Shown: piece by piece, positions 7,152 through 16,274 of the stretch
How the letters are laid out: the number at the start of each line of letters is the position of its first letter
Numbering within the stretch: position 1 is the first letter of the stretch
DNA from: Lachnospiraceae bacterium UBA3762
Lineage (GTDB): Bacteria > Bacillota > Clostridia > Lachnospirales > Lachnospiraceae
Direction: 5' to 3'
Assembly: GCA_002371615.1 (NCBI GenBank)
Contig: DFGA01000017.1
Location: forward strand, 1 to 64,000
DNA length: 64,000 bases
The notes under the pieces: generated by a model
What the model was told of the DNA's origin: nothing
What the model saw: only the letters and a program-made list of their open reading frames with translations
The model's database searches: none
Position numbers and translations under genes: made by a program

Positions 7152-10010
7152 ATGAATATTGAAATGATTAATAATCATAATGCGAATCGGACAGATATGG
7201 ACAGCACATATAGCAAACCCACTCCCGGCATATCAAGGATGAGAACGCAGGAGATGGGATTTTCCTTAGACATTACGGGCAAAGTTAGGGAGAACGCTGC
7301 ATACGGTAAGGAAGAGCTGAAATCTGCGGAAGAGATTGCGCAGATGGCCGGTATGACAGATGTTTCCGTACAGAGAGATTACATGGCCGTGATGTCTAAT
7401 TCTATGTCTGACGAAGATTTCGCAAAGCTTATGGAAGACGGTGTCAACCCGACAAGTATCCCTGCGGGTGAGACCGTTACGAATCTTGACAGGATCAAGA
7501 TCAAAATGGCGGAAAGCGGTGTTACTATCGCAGGCTACAACGATGATCTTACCGAGGATGATATCAAAGCTGTTCTCGGCAATTCCATAAATGCGGGAAA
7601 AATCATTGCCGACACTCTTACGGCATCCGATCTTCCTGCCACCGGGGATAATGTTTCCCGGATCAAAGAGACAGTCATGATGGCACAGAATCTGAAACCT
7701 CTTTCGGATGAAGCAAAGGCTTTCATGATAAGAGAAGATATGGCACCTACGGTTGAGAATCTGTACAGAGCCGAGTATTCCGCGGCAAATGCCGTACTCA
7801 GCACAGGAGGTGTTCACTTTGACGGTGTCGCAACATATGCGGGGTCGGAATACACACAGTCGAGCTGGGATGATCTTAAGGATCAGGTTTCGGAAGTAAT
7901 TAAAGAAGCCGGGCTCGAAGATACCGAAGAGACTGTTGCAGACGCAAAATGGGTAGTTATGCATGATCTGCCTTTAACAGGGGAAACGCTTGGTGCGTAT
8001 GAAGAGATAAAAGATATCGAAGTTCCGGCACGTCCCGAAGACCTTATAGCGGCAATGACAGTTGCCATAGAAGAAGGAAGAAGCCCGAAGACTGCCGATA
8101 TTACCCAGACTCAAAGCCTGTATGAGAAGGCATCGGAAATAGTCGAAACATTTAAGAATATGGAAGATCCCGCCGATCTGACACGGCGCAGACAGCTTGA
8201 AGAAGTAAGGCTTGTTATGACGAAGGAAGCTAACCTTACACTTCTTCGTAAAGGGATCAATGTTGAAACAGAGCCGTTAGAGCAGCTTGTAGAAGAGCTC
8301 AAAAAAGCGGAAAGAGAATTCTATGCCCCGCTTTTGTCAGATAACAATGGGCAGAATGAAGGGATAGATACAAAAGAAGCCGATGCGGAACTTGACGGCA
8401 GGATAGATCTGTACAAGCAGACGGTTTCCGTATTAAATGAGATACCTTCCGTACCGTTAAGAACGATCGCCGAGAAAGCTTCATCGGATGATTTTAGCCT
8501 CGGAAGTATCGCAAGGGACGGCGCGGCTACGGCGGCAACCTATCAAAGAGCCGGAGAGTCATACGAGGCACTTATGACGGCACCGAGAGCCGATATGGGT
8601 GACAGTATCCGCAAAGCCTTCAGAAATGTCGATGAGATACTTACCGACCTTGATATGGATATTAACGATGCAAACCGTAAAGCTGTCAGGACTCTCGGAT
8701 ATGCCGGAATGATGATAAACAGAGAATCGGTTGATGAGATAAGAGAGGCGACCCACTCTGTTGAAAGAGTGATATCGCTCATGACACCGGCAAAAACACT
8801 GTCTATGATACGGGAAGGCCACAACCCTCTTTCGGAGAACATTTTTGATCTTGAGAGATCACTTTCCGAGGAGACTTTTGAAGAGACGGGCGAAAAATAC
8901 TCAAGATTCCTGTTAAGACTCGAAAGAAGCGGTGCTATCACGCAGGATGAAAAGCAGACTTTTATCGGAATGTACAGACTGTTTAACGCGGTTGAGAAGC
9001 AGGACGGAAAAGTCATAGGAAATGTACTCTCATCGGGAAAAGAGCTTACTCTTGAGAACATGCTTGAGGCATCAAGATCTAACCGCAGGACGGGCGGGGA
9101 ATATGTTATAGATGATGATTTCGGATTTCTTGAAGAGCTTACGCAAAAGGGCGATTCCATTACGGAGCAGCTTGCAAGGACATTTACGCAGCTTATGGAC
9201 CCTAAGCCCGACAAAGATTATGTTGAGGAAAAACAGCGTCAGATAAGGTCGGCAGGAAAGGCCGATAAGGAAGTGGAAGATATTCTTACCGCGATATCGG
9301 AGCCGGTCACGGTTGATAATATAGTTGCAGCGGGCGCTATGACCGGGGGAATGGGAAAAGGATATAAAAAGCTGTTTTCCGGCGGCGGATCTATGGAAGA
9401 AGATGATAAGAAGACGGAAGACGGGATCCTTTCGGAAGAGGATGCCGAAAAACTGGCGGATGGCCTGAGTGACAGGGAAAGTGCTGTCGGGGTATATGAG
9501 AGCTTTCTCGACAAAGCCCAAAAAGTTGCAAGGATAAATTCCCTTAATTCGGAGACGTATGAGGATGTACGCACATATTCAATGATCTATAAGCAGATAG
9601 GATTTGCGGCATCTCTTGCAAACAGAGAGAGCTATGAAGTTCCGGTCAAGCTTTCCGACGGCTGGACAAGTGTGCACTTAACAATAGTTCATAATGAAGA
9701 TGAAGCAGGAAAAGTCAAAGTGTCATTTGAGTCGGAAGATTACGGAAGGGTTGAGGCCTCATTCGGACTTAAAGCCTCCGGAGTCGACGGATTTATCGTA
9801 TCCGATTCACGTGCCGGGGTTGATAATTTGAACCGGATTGACGATAAAATAAAAGAAGGCTTTAAGCGTGAGAATATGGAAACAGCGAATCTGTCGTATG
9901 TATTTTCAAGAAATGCCCATAATGACGGATATGTACCGGAAGGTAGCCGGCAGGTTACGGACAGCAGGCTGTACAGAATAGCAAAAGCGTTTATAGGTGC
10001 AATACAGTAA
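7152..10010 (+). CDS. Uncharacterised 952-residue protein upstream of flagellin (DUF6240-like)
   Basis: A long, acidic, mostly helical protein without signal peptide or membrane segment. I chose the ATG at 7152 because AAGGTG lies 6 nt upstream; an in-frame TTG at 7116 lacks a ribosome site. I believe it belongs to the DUF6240 group found in Lachnospiraceae, but this is recollection, not a search. The N-terminus is polar and low in structure (MNIEMINNHNANRTD). The middle has repeated units that begin with short forms such as LTEDDIKAVL, LSDEAKAFMI and NPLSENIFDLE, suggesting an internally repeated fold. A glycine-rich loop (GAMTGGMGKGYKKLFSGGG) near residue 735 splits off a C-terminal domain. 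The flagellin gene starts 30 nt downstream and a sigma-28-like promoter precedes it, so a flagellar role, perhaps hook-length or secretion-related, is likely but unproven. Confidence 0.7.
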   Translation: MNIEMINNHNANRTDMDSTYSKPTPGISRMRTQEMGFSLDITGKVRENAAYGKEELKSAEEIAQMAGMTDVSVQRDYMAVMSNSMSDEDFAKLMEDGVNPTSIPAGETVTNLDRIKIKMAESGVTIAGYNDDLTEDDIKAVLGNSINAGKIIADTLTASDLPATGDNVSRIKETVMMAQNLKPLSDEAKAFMIREDMAPTVENLYRAEYSAANAVLSTGGVHFDGVATYAGSEYTQSSWDDLKDQVSEVIKEAGLEDTEETVADAKWVVMHDLPLTGETLGAYEEIKDIEVPARPEDLIAAMTVAIEEGRSPKTADITQTQSLYEKASEIVETFKNMEDPADLTRRRQLEEVRLVMTKEANLTLLRKGINVETEPLEQLVEELKKAEREFYAPLLSDNNGQNEGIDTKEADAELDGRIDLYKQTVSVLNEIPSVPLRTIAEKASSDDFSLGSIARDGAATAATYQRAGESYEALMTAPRADMGDSIRKAFRNVDEILTDLDMDINDANRKAVRTLGYAGMMINRESVDEIREATHSVERVISLMTPAKTLSMIREGHNPLSENIFDLERSLSEETFEETGEKYSRFLLRLERSGAITQDEKQTFIGMYRLFNAVEKQDGKVIGNVLSSGKELTLENMLEASRSNRRTGGEYVIDDDFGFLEELTQKGDSITEQLARTFTQLMDPKPDKDYVEEKQRQIRSAGKADKEVEDILTAISEPVTVDNIVAAGAMTGGMGKGYKKLFSGGGSMEEDDKKTEDGILSEEDAEKLADGLSDRESAVGVYESFLDKAQKVARINSLNSETYEDVRTYSMIYKQIGFAASLANRESYEVPVKLSDGWTSVHLTIVHNEDEAGKVKVSFESEDYGRVEASFGLKASGVDGFIVSDSRAGVDNLNRIDDKIKEGFKRENMETANLSYVFSRNAHNDGYVPEGSRQVTDSRLYRIAKAFIGAIQ

Positions 10011-10040
10011 GATAGGACGGATATCGGAAGGAGATAACTT

Positions 10041-11159
10041 ATGAAGATTAACTCAAACATGCAGGCACTCATAGCACAGAACGTACTTAGGACCAACGAA
10101 GAAAAGAATGCCTCTTCGACCGAGAGATTGTCATCAGGATTTAAGATCAATCATGCCAAGGATTCACCGGCGGGAATGGCAGTATCCAACAGGATGAATG
10201 CACAGATCAGGAGCCTTTATAAAGCAAAAGACAATGCAAGTAATGCGGTAAACGTTGTCCAGACAGCAGACGGATCACTTACGGAAGTTCATAATATGCT
10301 CCAGCGTATGAACGAACTTGCTGTTAAAGCTTCTAACGGAACACTTACCACATCCGACAGAGAAGCTATTCAGAAAGAAGTGAACGCTCTTAGAAATGAG
10401 ATCGATCGTATAGCAAAAGACAGTGAGTACAATACACAGAACCTTCTCGGCGGTGAGCAGTCAATGAAGGGTTATATAACCAACATGGACACGCTTGTAA
10501 AAGTTGTAGATTATGATGTTGAATTTCCGAAAGGACAGTATAAGCTCAACTTAGGAGATTTAGACAATCCAGAATTAACGGATATTAACGGTCATCCGGT
10601 TCCGAATCTTAAAGATGTTGTTTGTGAGGATGGTCGCTGCACGGCTACCCTTGATGACGGATCAAAGCTGATACTGTCATATACCGAAACGGATCATCCG
10701 GATAATATAGAGATCGATATTACCGGAATAGGCGGTATGAAGATTCAGGTGGGAACAAAGGCAGGACAGGAAATACAGGTTGTGATACCCAAGATGGATT
10801 CAAAGTCTATCGGCATCGGAGTAACAAAAGACTCTGCCGGTAACATAATAGATGATCCTATAGATATGCGTACGGAAGAAGGCGCAAGGAAGTCTATAGA
10901 AGCGATCATAGGTGCAATAGAGTATGTATCATCCGCAAGATCGGGACTCGGCGCATACCAGAACAGACTTGAATCAACGGTTGCATCTCTTGCGGAAACA
11001 ACGGAGAATCTGGAGAATTCCTACTCGACGATAAAAGATGTTGATATGGCAGAGGAAATGGTAGAATATACAAAGCTTCAGGTTCTTGTTCAGGCGGGAA
11101 CAAGCATGCTCTCTCAGGCCAATGAACAGCCTCAGCAAGCTTTGCAGTTATTGCAGTAA
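10041..11159 (+). CDS. hag: Flagellin
   Basis: A 372-residue filament subunit. The conserved N-terminal D0/D1 helices (MKINSNMQALIAQN, STERLSSGFKINHAKDSPAG) and C-terminal D1/D0 helices (SARSGLGAYQNRLES, DVDMAEEMVEYTKLQVL, QPQQALQLLQ) flank a variable middle of about 150 residues. There is no signal peptide, as expected for export by the flagellar type III apparatus. The middle domain contains the unusual pair C195 and C200 in CEDGRC. GGAAGGAG precedes the ATG. A 9-bp hairpin directly follows the stop. Confidence 0.97.
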   Translation: MKINSNMQALIAQNVLRTNEEKNASSTERLSSGFKINHAKDSPAGMAVSNRMNAQIRSLYKAKDNASNAVNVVQTADGSLTEVHNMLQRMNELAVKASNGTLTTSDREAIQKEVNALRNEIDRIAKDSEYNTQNLLGGEQSMKGYITNMDTLVKVVDYDVEFPKGQYKLNLGDLDNPELTDINGHPVPNLKDVVCEDGRCTATLDDGSKLILSYTETDHPDNIEIDITGIGGMKIQVGTKAGQEIQVVIPKMDSKSIGIGVTKDSAGNIIDDPIDMRTEEGARKSIEAIIGAIEYVSSARSGLGAYQNRLESTVASLAETTENLENSYSTIKDVDMAEEMVEYTKLQVLVQAGTSMLSQANEQPQQALQLLQ

Positions 11160-11160
11160 A

Positions 11161-11181
11161 TGTCCCGACGCAGTCGGGACA
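11161..11181 (+). promoter_or_regulatory. Hairpin between flagellin and fliS
   Basis: A perfect 9-bp stem TGTCCCGAC/GTCGGGACA with loop GCA begins right after the flagellin stop; a shorter GCGG/CCGC hairpin follows at 11183. There is no T-run, so it more likely protects the flagellin mRNA 3' end or limits read-through into fliS than ends transcription. Confidence 0.6.
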
Positions 11182-11231
11182 GGCGGAGCGCCGCTTGAGC
11201 GGGTACGGTAAATATATAGAAAGGAATTTTC

Positions 11232-11702
11232 ATGACCAACGAACGAATTCGCGAGTATACCCTTAAGATCACCAATGCATCGCCCACAGGCATAATCGTG
11301 ATTATGTACGACCTTGCGATCGACTATATCAAAGAAGCGCAGAAGTGCTTTGGTGCCAATGACCATGAAGGTGCAAGGAGCAGCTGCACAAATGCCGGAA
11401 GAGTGCTTGGAGACCTTATTTCATCCCTTGATTTTACTTATGAGATATCGTTTCCGCTGTTTCGGATATATGAGTTTATATCCAAAGAAGTATCGATGTC
11501 TGTAATAAAGAATGACGGGAGCGCACTTGCTTCGTGTATAAAGCTTCTTGATTCATTAAAAGAATCCTTTGAAAAGCTTGCCGCGCAGGATGATTCAGGC
11601 CCCGCAATGAGTAATACCCAGTCTGTGTATGCGGGACTTACATACGGAAAGGGAACTCTGAACGAGAGTACATCATCAGGTAACAGAGGATTTACAGTCT
11701 GA
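11232..11702 (+). CDS. fliS: Flagellar export chaperone FliS
   Basis: A 156-residue helical protein that binds the C-terminal D0 helix of flagellin in the cytoplasm and prevents its premature polymerisation. Family features are the N-terminal helix ending in TGIIVIMYDLAIDYIKEA, a central helix with GRVLGDLISSLDF, and a helix RIYEFISKEVSMSVIKND. The last 40 residues are polar and poorly conserved. AAGGAA precedes the ATG. A terminator follows the gene. Confidence 0.85.
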   Translation: MTNERIREYTLKITNASPTGIIVIMYDLAIDYIKEAQKCFGANDHEGARSSCTNAGRVLGDLISSLDFTYEISFPLFRIYEFISKEVSMSVIKNDGSALASCIKLLDSLKESFEKLAAQDDSGPAMSNTQSVYAGLTYGKGTLNESTSSGNRGFTV

Positions 11703-11735
11703 GTACAGAAACTGATCATTGTGAATAATATACAA

Positions 11736-11774
11736 AAAACAGGTCTTTGGATCGAACACCGGGGCCTGTTTTTT
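11736..11774 (+). terminator. Intrinsic terminator after fliS
   Basis: AAAACAGG (11736-11743) pairs with CCTGTTTT (11765-11772), with an inner loop of about 20 nt and a following T-run. It closes the flagellar block. Confidence 0.8.
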
Positions 11775-11813
11775 ATGTATAATCACGAAAAATGATTTTT
11801 GCCCTTCCGGGCA

Positions 11814-11842
11814 TTTACAGTTATTGAACCGTATCTTATAAT
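11814..11842 (+). promoter_or_regulatory. Promoter of the Tad motor operon
   Basis: TTTACA (11814-11819), a 17-nt spacer and TATAAT (11837-11842). It gives a leader of about 107 nt before the GTG of the ATPase gene. The leader contains a GAGCC/GGCTC hairpin near 11893. The same -35 and -10 hexamers occur before the pilin operon at 51555. Confidence 0.65.
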
Positions 11843-11955
11843 TTCCGTTAACAGATCATATTAATTCTTGTTTTATGTCAGAAGCATTTCATGAGCCGTT
11901 CGGCTCGGGGAAACGCATAACATCGGTAAACAGCACCATTTGACAAGGAGGATAA

Positions 11956-13149
11956 GTGGCAATTACAAAATCATATGCCGAGATTAAGGCATCGGTATAC
12001 CTGTCGGTATGCGACAGGCTGTTAAAATACTCCGCAACGGATGATGAGCAGGTATTAAAAACAGTCAGGGAATGCATAATCGCCGACAAGGATTCATCAA
12101 ACCTGACTCCGAGACAGCGGGGGCAGATGAGCCATGAGCTGTTTAACAGAATACGAAGACTGGATGTTCTGCAGGATCTTCTGGATGATGACTCGGTAAC
12201 GGAAATAATGGTAAACGGAGTTGATGAGATATTTGCGGAACGGGAAGGGAGGATTGCAGGATGCGGGATCCGCTTTGAATCCAAAGAGAGGCTTCTTGAC
12301 ATCATAAGCAAGATAGCTTCCGGGGTAAACAGGACTATCAACCTGTCTTCTCCGATACTTGATGCAAGGCTTCCCGACGGGTCGAGAGTAAATGCGGTCC
12401 TTGATCCTGTTGCCATAAACGGTCCGATACTTACGATCAGAAGATTTCCCAAAAGGCCGATAGATTCGGAAATGCTTATCCGGTCAAACAGCATAACTGA
12501 TGAGGCTCTTGATTGCTTAAAGAGTCTCGTTCGTGCAAAGTACAATATACTTGTAAGCGGATCAACCGGTTCGGGTAAAACGACCCTGCTGAACGTCCTG
12601 TCCGGATTTATCCCTTCCGACGAGAGGATAATCACCATTGAAGATAGCGCGGAACTGAGGATAAGGGGTATCAGGAACCTTGTCAGACTCGAAACGCGAA
12701 GTGCAACGGCAAACGGAAGCGGTGAGATCTCGATAAGGGATCTGATAAGGAGTGCTTTGCGAATGAGGCCGGACCGTATAATCGTAGGCGAAGTAAGAGG
12801 CGAGGAAGCAATAGATATGCTGCAGGCATTCAATGTCGGTCAGGACGGATCACTTTCCACCATTCACGCAAACAGTGCACAGGATGCGCTCTCACGCCTT
12901 GAAACTATGATAATGCTCTCTACACAAATACCGATAGAGGCACTTCGCCGTCAGATCATATCGGGAGTGGATATTATCGTCCATCTCGGAAGGTTTCGGG
13001 ACGGAAGCAGGCATGTTCTGGAAATTAAGGAAATGGTCAAAACCGGTTCGGATAAGATTGAAACGAGACCGTTGTTTGAATACAGGAAAGGAAAACTTGT
13101 CGGAATAAATGAGCTTACATACACCGGAAAACTGGAGCGTCAGGCCTGA
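11956..13149 (+). CDS. cpaF: Tad pilus assembly ATPase, CpaF/TadA type
   Basis: A 397-residue secretion ATPase that powers Flp pilus extension and retraction at the cytoplasmic face. Walker A is GSTGSGKTT with K208. The Asp box is IITIEDSAELR, the Walker B region DRIIVGEVRGEEA and the His box GSLSTIHANS. The N-terminal segment LLDDDSVTEIMVNG is typical of CpaF. It starts with GTG, 4 nt after AAGGAGG. It is followed directly by tadB and tadC, but the pilin genes are 36 kb away. Confidence 0.95.
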   Translation: MAITKSYAEIKASVYLSVCDRLLKYSATDDEQVLKTVRECIIADKDSSNLTPRQRGQMSHELFNRIRRLDVLQDLLDDDSVTEIMVNGVDEIFAEREGRIAGCGIRFESKERLLDIISKIASGVNRTINLSSPILDARLPDGSRVNAVLDPVAINGPILTIRRFPKRPIDSEMLIRSNSITDEALDCLKSLVRAKYNILVSGSTGSGKTTLLNVLSGFIPSDERIITIEDSAELRIRGIRNLVRLETRSATANGSGEISIRDLIRSALRMRPDRIIVGEVRGEEAIDMLQAFNVGQDGSLSTIHANSAQDALSRLETMIMLSTQIPIEALRRQIISGVDIIVHLGRFRDGSRHVLEIKEMVKTGSDKIETRPLFEYRKGKLVGINELTYTGKLERQA

Positions 13150-13162
13150 TACAAAAGAGAGG

Positions 13163-13861
13163 ATGATAAGTATAGCGGCATATGCGGCTGCCTCCGTAGC
13201 GGCCGCATGGCTGTTCTATGATTCGGTCATTGCTGCTTTTGCATTTGCACCATTCTATCTTCTGTATCAAAGAGCCGTCAATAAAGTATATTCAAGAAAA
13301 AAAACTGAGCAGCTGACTGACGGATTCATCAGATCGCTTAATTCCGTAGCATCTTCGCTTGCCGCCGGGCTGTCTGCGGAAAATGCGTTTATTTCTGCCG
13401 CGGCGGATATGGAGAAACTGCTTGGTCACAGGTCGGTAACAGTTATGGAACTCAATAAAGTAAATGCACGTGTTAAAGCAGGAGTCAGGATCGAAGATGC
13501 ATTGTTTGATCTTGCAAAGAGAACCGGGGTTGCGGAGATATATGATTTTGCACTTGTGTTTTCCGTTGCTGCCGCAAACGGCGCGGACTGCTCGGCGGTA
13601 ATATCTTCATGCACCCGGATAATGGAAGCAAAAAGAGATGCCGAGAGGGAGGCACGTATCCTGATCCGTTCAAAGCAGTACGAGCAGAGAGTCATGTGTT
13701 TCATATTGCCGGGGATCCTTGCATATCTGCGGGTATCTTCCGGATCGTTTATAAGCGTCCTCTACCATAATCCGCTTGGAATAATGATAATGAGCATTTG
13801 TCTGGCAGTATATGTTTTTGCCGTTTATCTTGCCGAGAAGATAGGAGATATAAGAGTATGA
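13163..13861 (+). CDS. tadB: Tad inner-membrane platform protein TadB
   Basis: A 232-residue membrane protein forming, with TadC, the platform acted on by the CpaF-type ATPase. A hydrophobic N-terminus (about residues 3-40, two short segments) is followed by a cytoplasmic T2SSF-type helical domain (GFIRSLNSVASSLAAGLSAENAF, split here; then LAKRTGVAEIYDFALVFSVAAANG) and two C-terminal membrane segments. I chose the ATG at 13163 after AAGAGAGG; an in-frame ATG at 13109 inside cpaF has no ribosome site. The stop overlaps the tadC start (ATGA). Confidence 0.85.
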   Translation: MISIAAYAAASVAAAWLFYDSVIAAFAFAPFYLLYQRAVNKVYSRKKTEQLTDGFIRSLNSVASSLAAGLSAENAFISAAADMEKLLGHRSVTVMELNKVNARVKAGVRIEDALFDLAKRTGVAEIYDFALVFSVAAANGADCSAVISSCTRIMEAKRDAEREARILIRSKQYEQRVMCFILPGILAYLRVSSGSFISVLYHNPLGIMIMSICLAVYVFAVYLAEKIGDIRV

Positions 13862-15189
13862 GACTATCGGATATTTTCGTTACAAAGGGGACTGAAGAAC
13901 TTATCAGGCAGCTTTATCCCAAAAGCGAAGCCGGCAGAATGATCAGAAAGCACAAAAAGCAAAAATCATTGATCTTTACTTTGATGATCGTATCTTCAGT
14001 GCTGGTCTTTATACCGGTATTTACAATTGACAGGAAGCAGTCACGAAAGCCTGTAAAAGAGCTTCACAGAAACGAAGCGGGATACGGGAGCAGGGCCGTT
14101 ACACTTGATGTGGCAACGGATAGCGGATACTCTGACAGGATAACTGTAAATGTTAAAGACAGAATATACAGTGATGAAGAACTGGAGGAATACTCCCGCC
14201 GTCTTGATGAGATCTTATGGACGCAGATCCTCGGCGATAACGAAAGTGCCGGATATGTAACTTCCGAACTGAATCTAATGGACAGGGTGGATGGATTTCC
14301 TTTTGATATTTCGTGGAAATCGGATAAACCTCAGATACTTAGCGGATCGGGAACAATTAACAAAGATAAGCTTAAGGAGGAGGCCCCCGGTAATGAAGGT
14401 TTACCGGTGATGCTGTGTGCAACGTGCAATTACAAGGATTATTCCGAGGACAAGATGGCATGTGTTGTGCTTTACCCGACGCCCCCGAATATAAGAGATG
14501 CAATAAAAGAAAGCATCAACCTGTCAATTGAAGCAAGTGATGCGGATAGCCGGAACGACTATGATCAAAAGCTGCCGGAATACGCAGCTGACAGTCCGGT
14601 CAGATTCTACAGTTCCGCAATAAACAGAGGATGGGCTGTTTTGTTTTTCGGAACGGTAAGTGCTTTTTTGATCATGGCTCTTCTTGACAGGAAGATTAAA
14701 GACAGAGCTGAATCAAGGAGAAAACAGATAGAGGACGACTATCCGAATATTCTTAACCAGTATGCACTTTATCATACAGCGGGAATGAATCCGCGTACCA
14801 TATGGTATAACATTTGCAACAGATATGAGGAAAATACCGGCACGGACGGTAAGAACCGAAGATATGCCTATGAAGAGATGATAACAACCAAAAAGATGAT
14901 GGAAGAAGGTTGCGGAGAATTAAATGCATATGATGAATTTGCAAGACGGACGCAAACAATAAGATACAGGTCGTTTGTTAACTTTGTCAAACAAAGCGTT
15001 GTAAAGGGAAGCAGGGATCTTGATAATATGCTTGAGGAAGAGCTTGGCAAGGCACAAAGGGATAAGAACAATATGGTAAGGGTCAAAGCATCCGAAGCCG
15101 AAACAAAACTGCTTCTTCCTATGTTTATGATGCTTGTAACAGTTATAGCGATTGTTATGATACCGGCATTTATAGGTCTCAACGATTAG
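13858..15189 (+). CDS. tadC: Tad inner-membrane platform protein TadC with a large N-terminal insertion
   Basis: A 443-residue protein, longer than the usual 300 or so. Residues 37-56 form a membrane segment, residues 57-255 a non-membrane domain, residues 259-276 a second segment, then the T2SSF-like domain and the typical tail ETKLLLPMFMMLVTV. The inserted domain contains VDGFPFDISWKSDKPQILSG and a later VMLCATCNY, which resemble atrophied bacterial Ig-like domains; it is probably extracytoplasmic. The ATG at 13858 overlaps the tadB stop and has AGGAG upstream. The 3' end overlaps a convergent AraC gene by 11 bp. Confidence 0.88.
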   Translation: MRLSDIFVTKGTEELIRQLYPKSEAGRMIRKHKKQKSLIFTLMIVSSVLVFIPVFTIDRKQSRKPVKELHRNEAGYGSRAVTLDVATDSGYSDRITVNVKDRIYSDEELEEYSRRLDEILWTQILGDNESAGYVTSELNLMDRVDGFPFDISWKSDKPQILSGSGTINKDKLKEEAPGNEGLPVMLCATCNYKDYSEDKMACVVLYPTPPNIRDAIKESINLSIEASDADSRNDYDQKLPEYAADSPVRFYSSAINRGWAVLFFGTVSAFLIMALLDRKIKDRAESRRKQIEDDYPNILNQYALYHTAGMNPRTIWYNICNRYEENTGTDGKNRRYAYEEMITTKKMMEEGCGELNAYDEFARRTQTIRYRSFVNFVKQSVVKGSRDLDNMLEEELGKAQRDKNNMVRVKASEAETKLLLPMFMMLVTVIAIVMIPAFIGLND

Positions 15190-16051
15190 ACTTCCCTACC
15201 ATTCCGGTGGCCATGCTGTAATCTATGCCTTTGTATTCTGAAGGAGCCTTTCCGAAATATCTTTTAAATGCTTTTGAAAAAGTAAACGTGTCGGTATATC
15301 CTACTGCGGCAGCTACATCCGCTACATTAAGGATGTTTTCAGATAACAGTTTTATTGCCATTTTCATTCTGTAAGTCAGCAGATATTCCTGAAGAGAATA
15401 ACCGGTCGCTTCCTTAAACAGGCGGGTAAGATAACTTCTGTTAAGACCGAGCGAAAATGCAATATCTTCGATTTTGATGTGTTCCGAGTATTTAAGCTGT
15501 ATGTAAGAGATAACATTTTTTACATATGTTAAAGAATTATCAAAAGACTCCTCCTGTTTTGACCTGGAGTTTTCAATCATATAATCACAGATTTTGTACA
15601 GTGAACCTACACAATAATACTGTCTTGTATAGTTTTCGAGTATGTCACGGGCAAGGTCTTCAATTTTGTCCGCACAGGCAAGCGGGGTATAGACAGGGTT
15701 GGAAGGTGTAAGACCTGCCTCTTTAAGAATAAGGGGTATTTTGGGACCTCCTATATGAAACCAGATATATTCCCACGGATCATCTTTATCGGCCTGATAA
15801 AAAGTCCTGGTATCCTGGGGTATCAGGAAAATCTGGTGAGGACCTACATCATATTGCTTTCCGTTGAGGCGTATAATACCTTTTCCGCTTATTACAAAGT
15901 GTATGATTATGCGGTTCCTTACAAGATGTTCATAGGAGTACAGAGGCTCGCATTTGTTTGTTCCAAGCTCGTAAAGGTAGAAATCATCTGAATCTTCGTA
16001 ATTAACAAATTTACAAAAATCACATCCACGAAGTTCCTGAGGCATAATCAT
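15179..16051 (-). CDS. AraC family regulator of the alpha-galactoside unit
   Basis: A 290-residue regulator with an N-terminal cupin sugar-sensing domain (residues about 30-110; FVISGKGIIRLNGKQYDVGP) and a C-terminal double helix-turn-helix (IKIEDIAFSLGLNRSYLTRLFKEATG, then NVADVAAAVGYTDTFTFSKAFKRYFG, quoted in parts). It is divergent from the first alpha-galactosidase gene, and the shared 223-bp gap holds two inverted copies of GATGTCAAAATGT. It probably activates the adjacent unit in response to an alpha-galactoside. AGGGGG precedes the ATG. Confidence 0.9.
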   Translation of the reverse strand: MIMPQELRGCDFCKFVNYEDSDDFYLYELGTNKCEPLYSYEHLVRNRIIIHFVISGKGIIRLNGKQYDVGPHQIFLIPQDTRTFYQADKDDPWEYIWFHIGGPKIPLILKEAGLTPSNPVYTPLACADKIEDLARDILENYTRQYYCVGSLYKICDYMIENSRSKQEESFDNSLTYVKNVISYIQLKYSEHIKIEDIAFSLGLNRSYLTRLFKEATGYSLQEYLLTYRMKMAIKLLSENILNVADVAAAVGYTDTFTFSKAFKRYFGKAPSEYKGIDYSMATGMVGKSNR

Positions 16052-16088
16052 TACCCCCTGTCAGTTGAGAAAAACCACAAGAAAAACA

Positions 16089-16170
16089 GATGTCAAAATG
16101 TTACCTGACTATTATAGCATTCTGATAAAACGCACTCAATTAAATAATTATTCGGTCACATTTTGACATC
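16089..16170. promoter_or_regulatory. Paired inverted operator-like sites between araC and alpha-galactosidase
   Basis: GATGTCAAAATGT (16089-16101) and its exact reverse complement ACATTTTGACATC (16158-16170) lie in the divergent gap, 56 bp apart, about five helical turns. A related palindrome lies at 18480. They are probable sites for the adjacent AraC regulator. The rest of the gap is AT-rich with a possible -10 (TAATAT) near 16211. Confidence 0.6.
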
Positions 16171-16274
16171 AAAAAATCAAATAATGCCATTAAAGTGGTC
16201 CGTAACGGATAATATACTTTATATACCTTTACTGATTGCAAGATGTATCAATTTTCTGATGAAAGGGTTTACGA

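Noticed and set aside
8543..9214. A 223-codon minus-strand frame opposite the protein upstream of flagellin
   Set aside because: Ser/Ile-rich shadow of the acidic coding strand with no start context.
11843..11955. A cyclic-di-GMP or other riboswitch in the leader of the Tad motor operon
   Set aside because: The leader has a small GAGCC/GGCTC hairpin but lacks the conserved GEMM-type bases, so no riboswitch can be supported.
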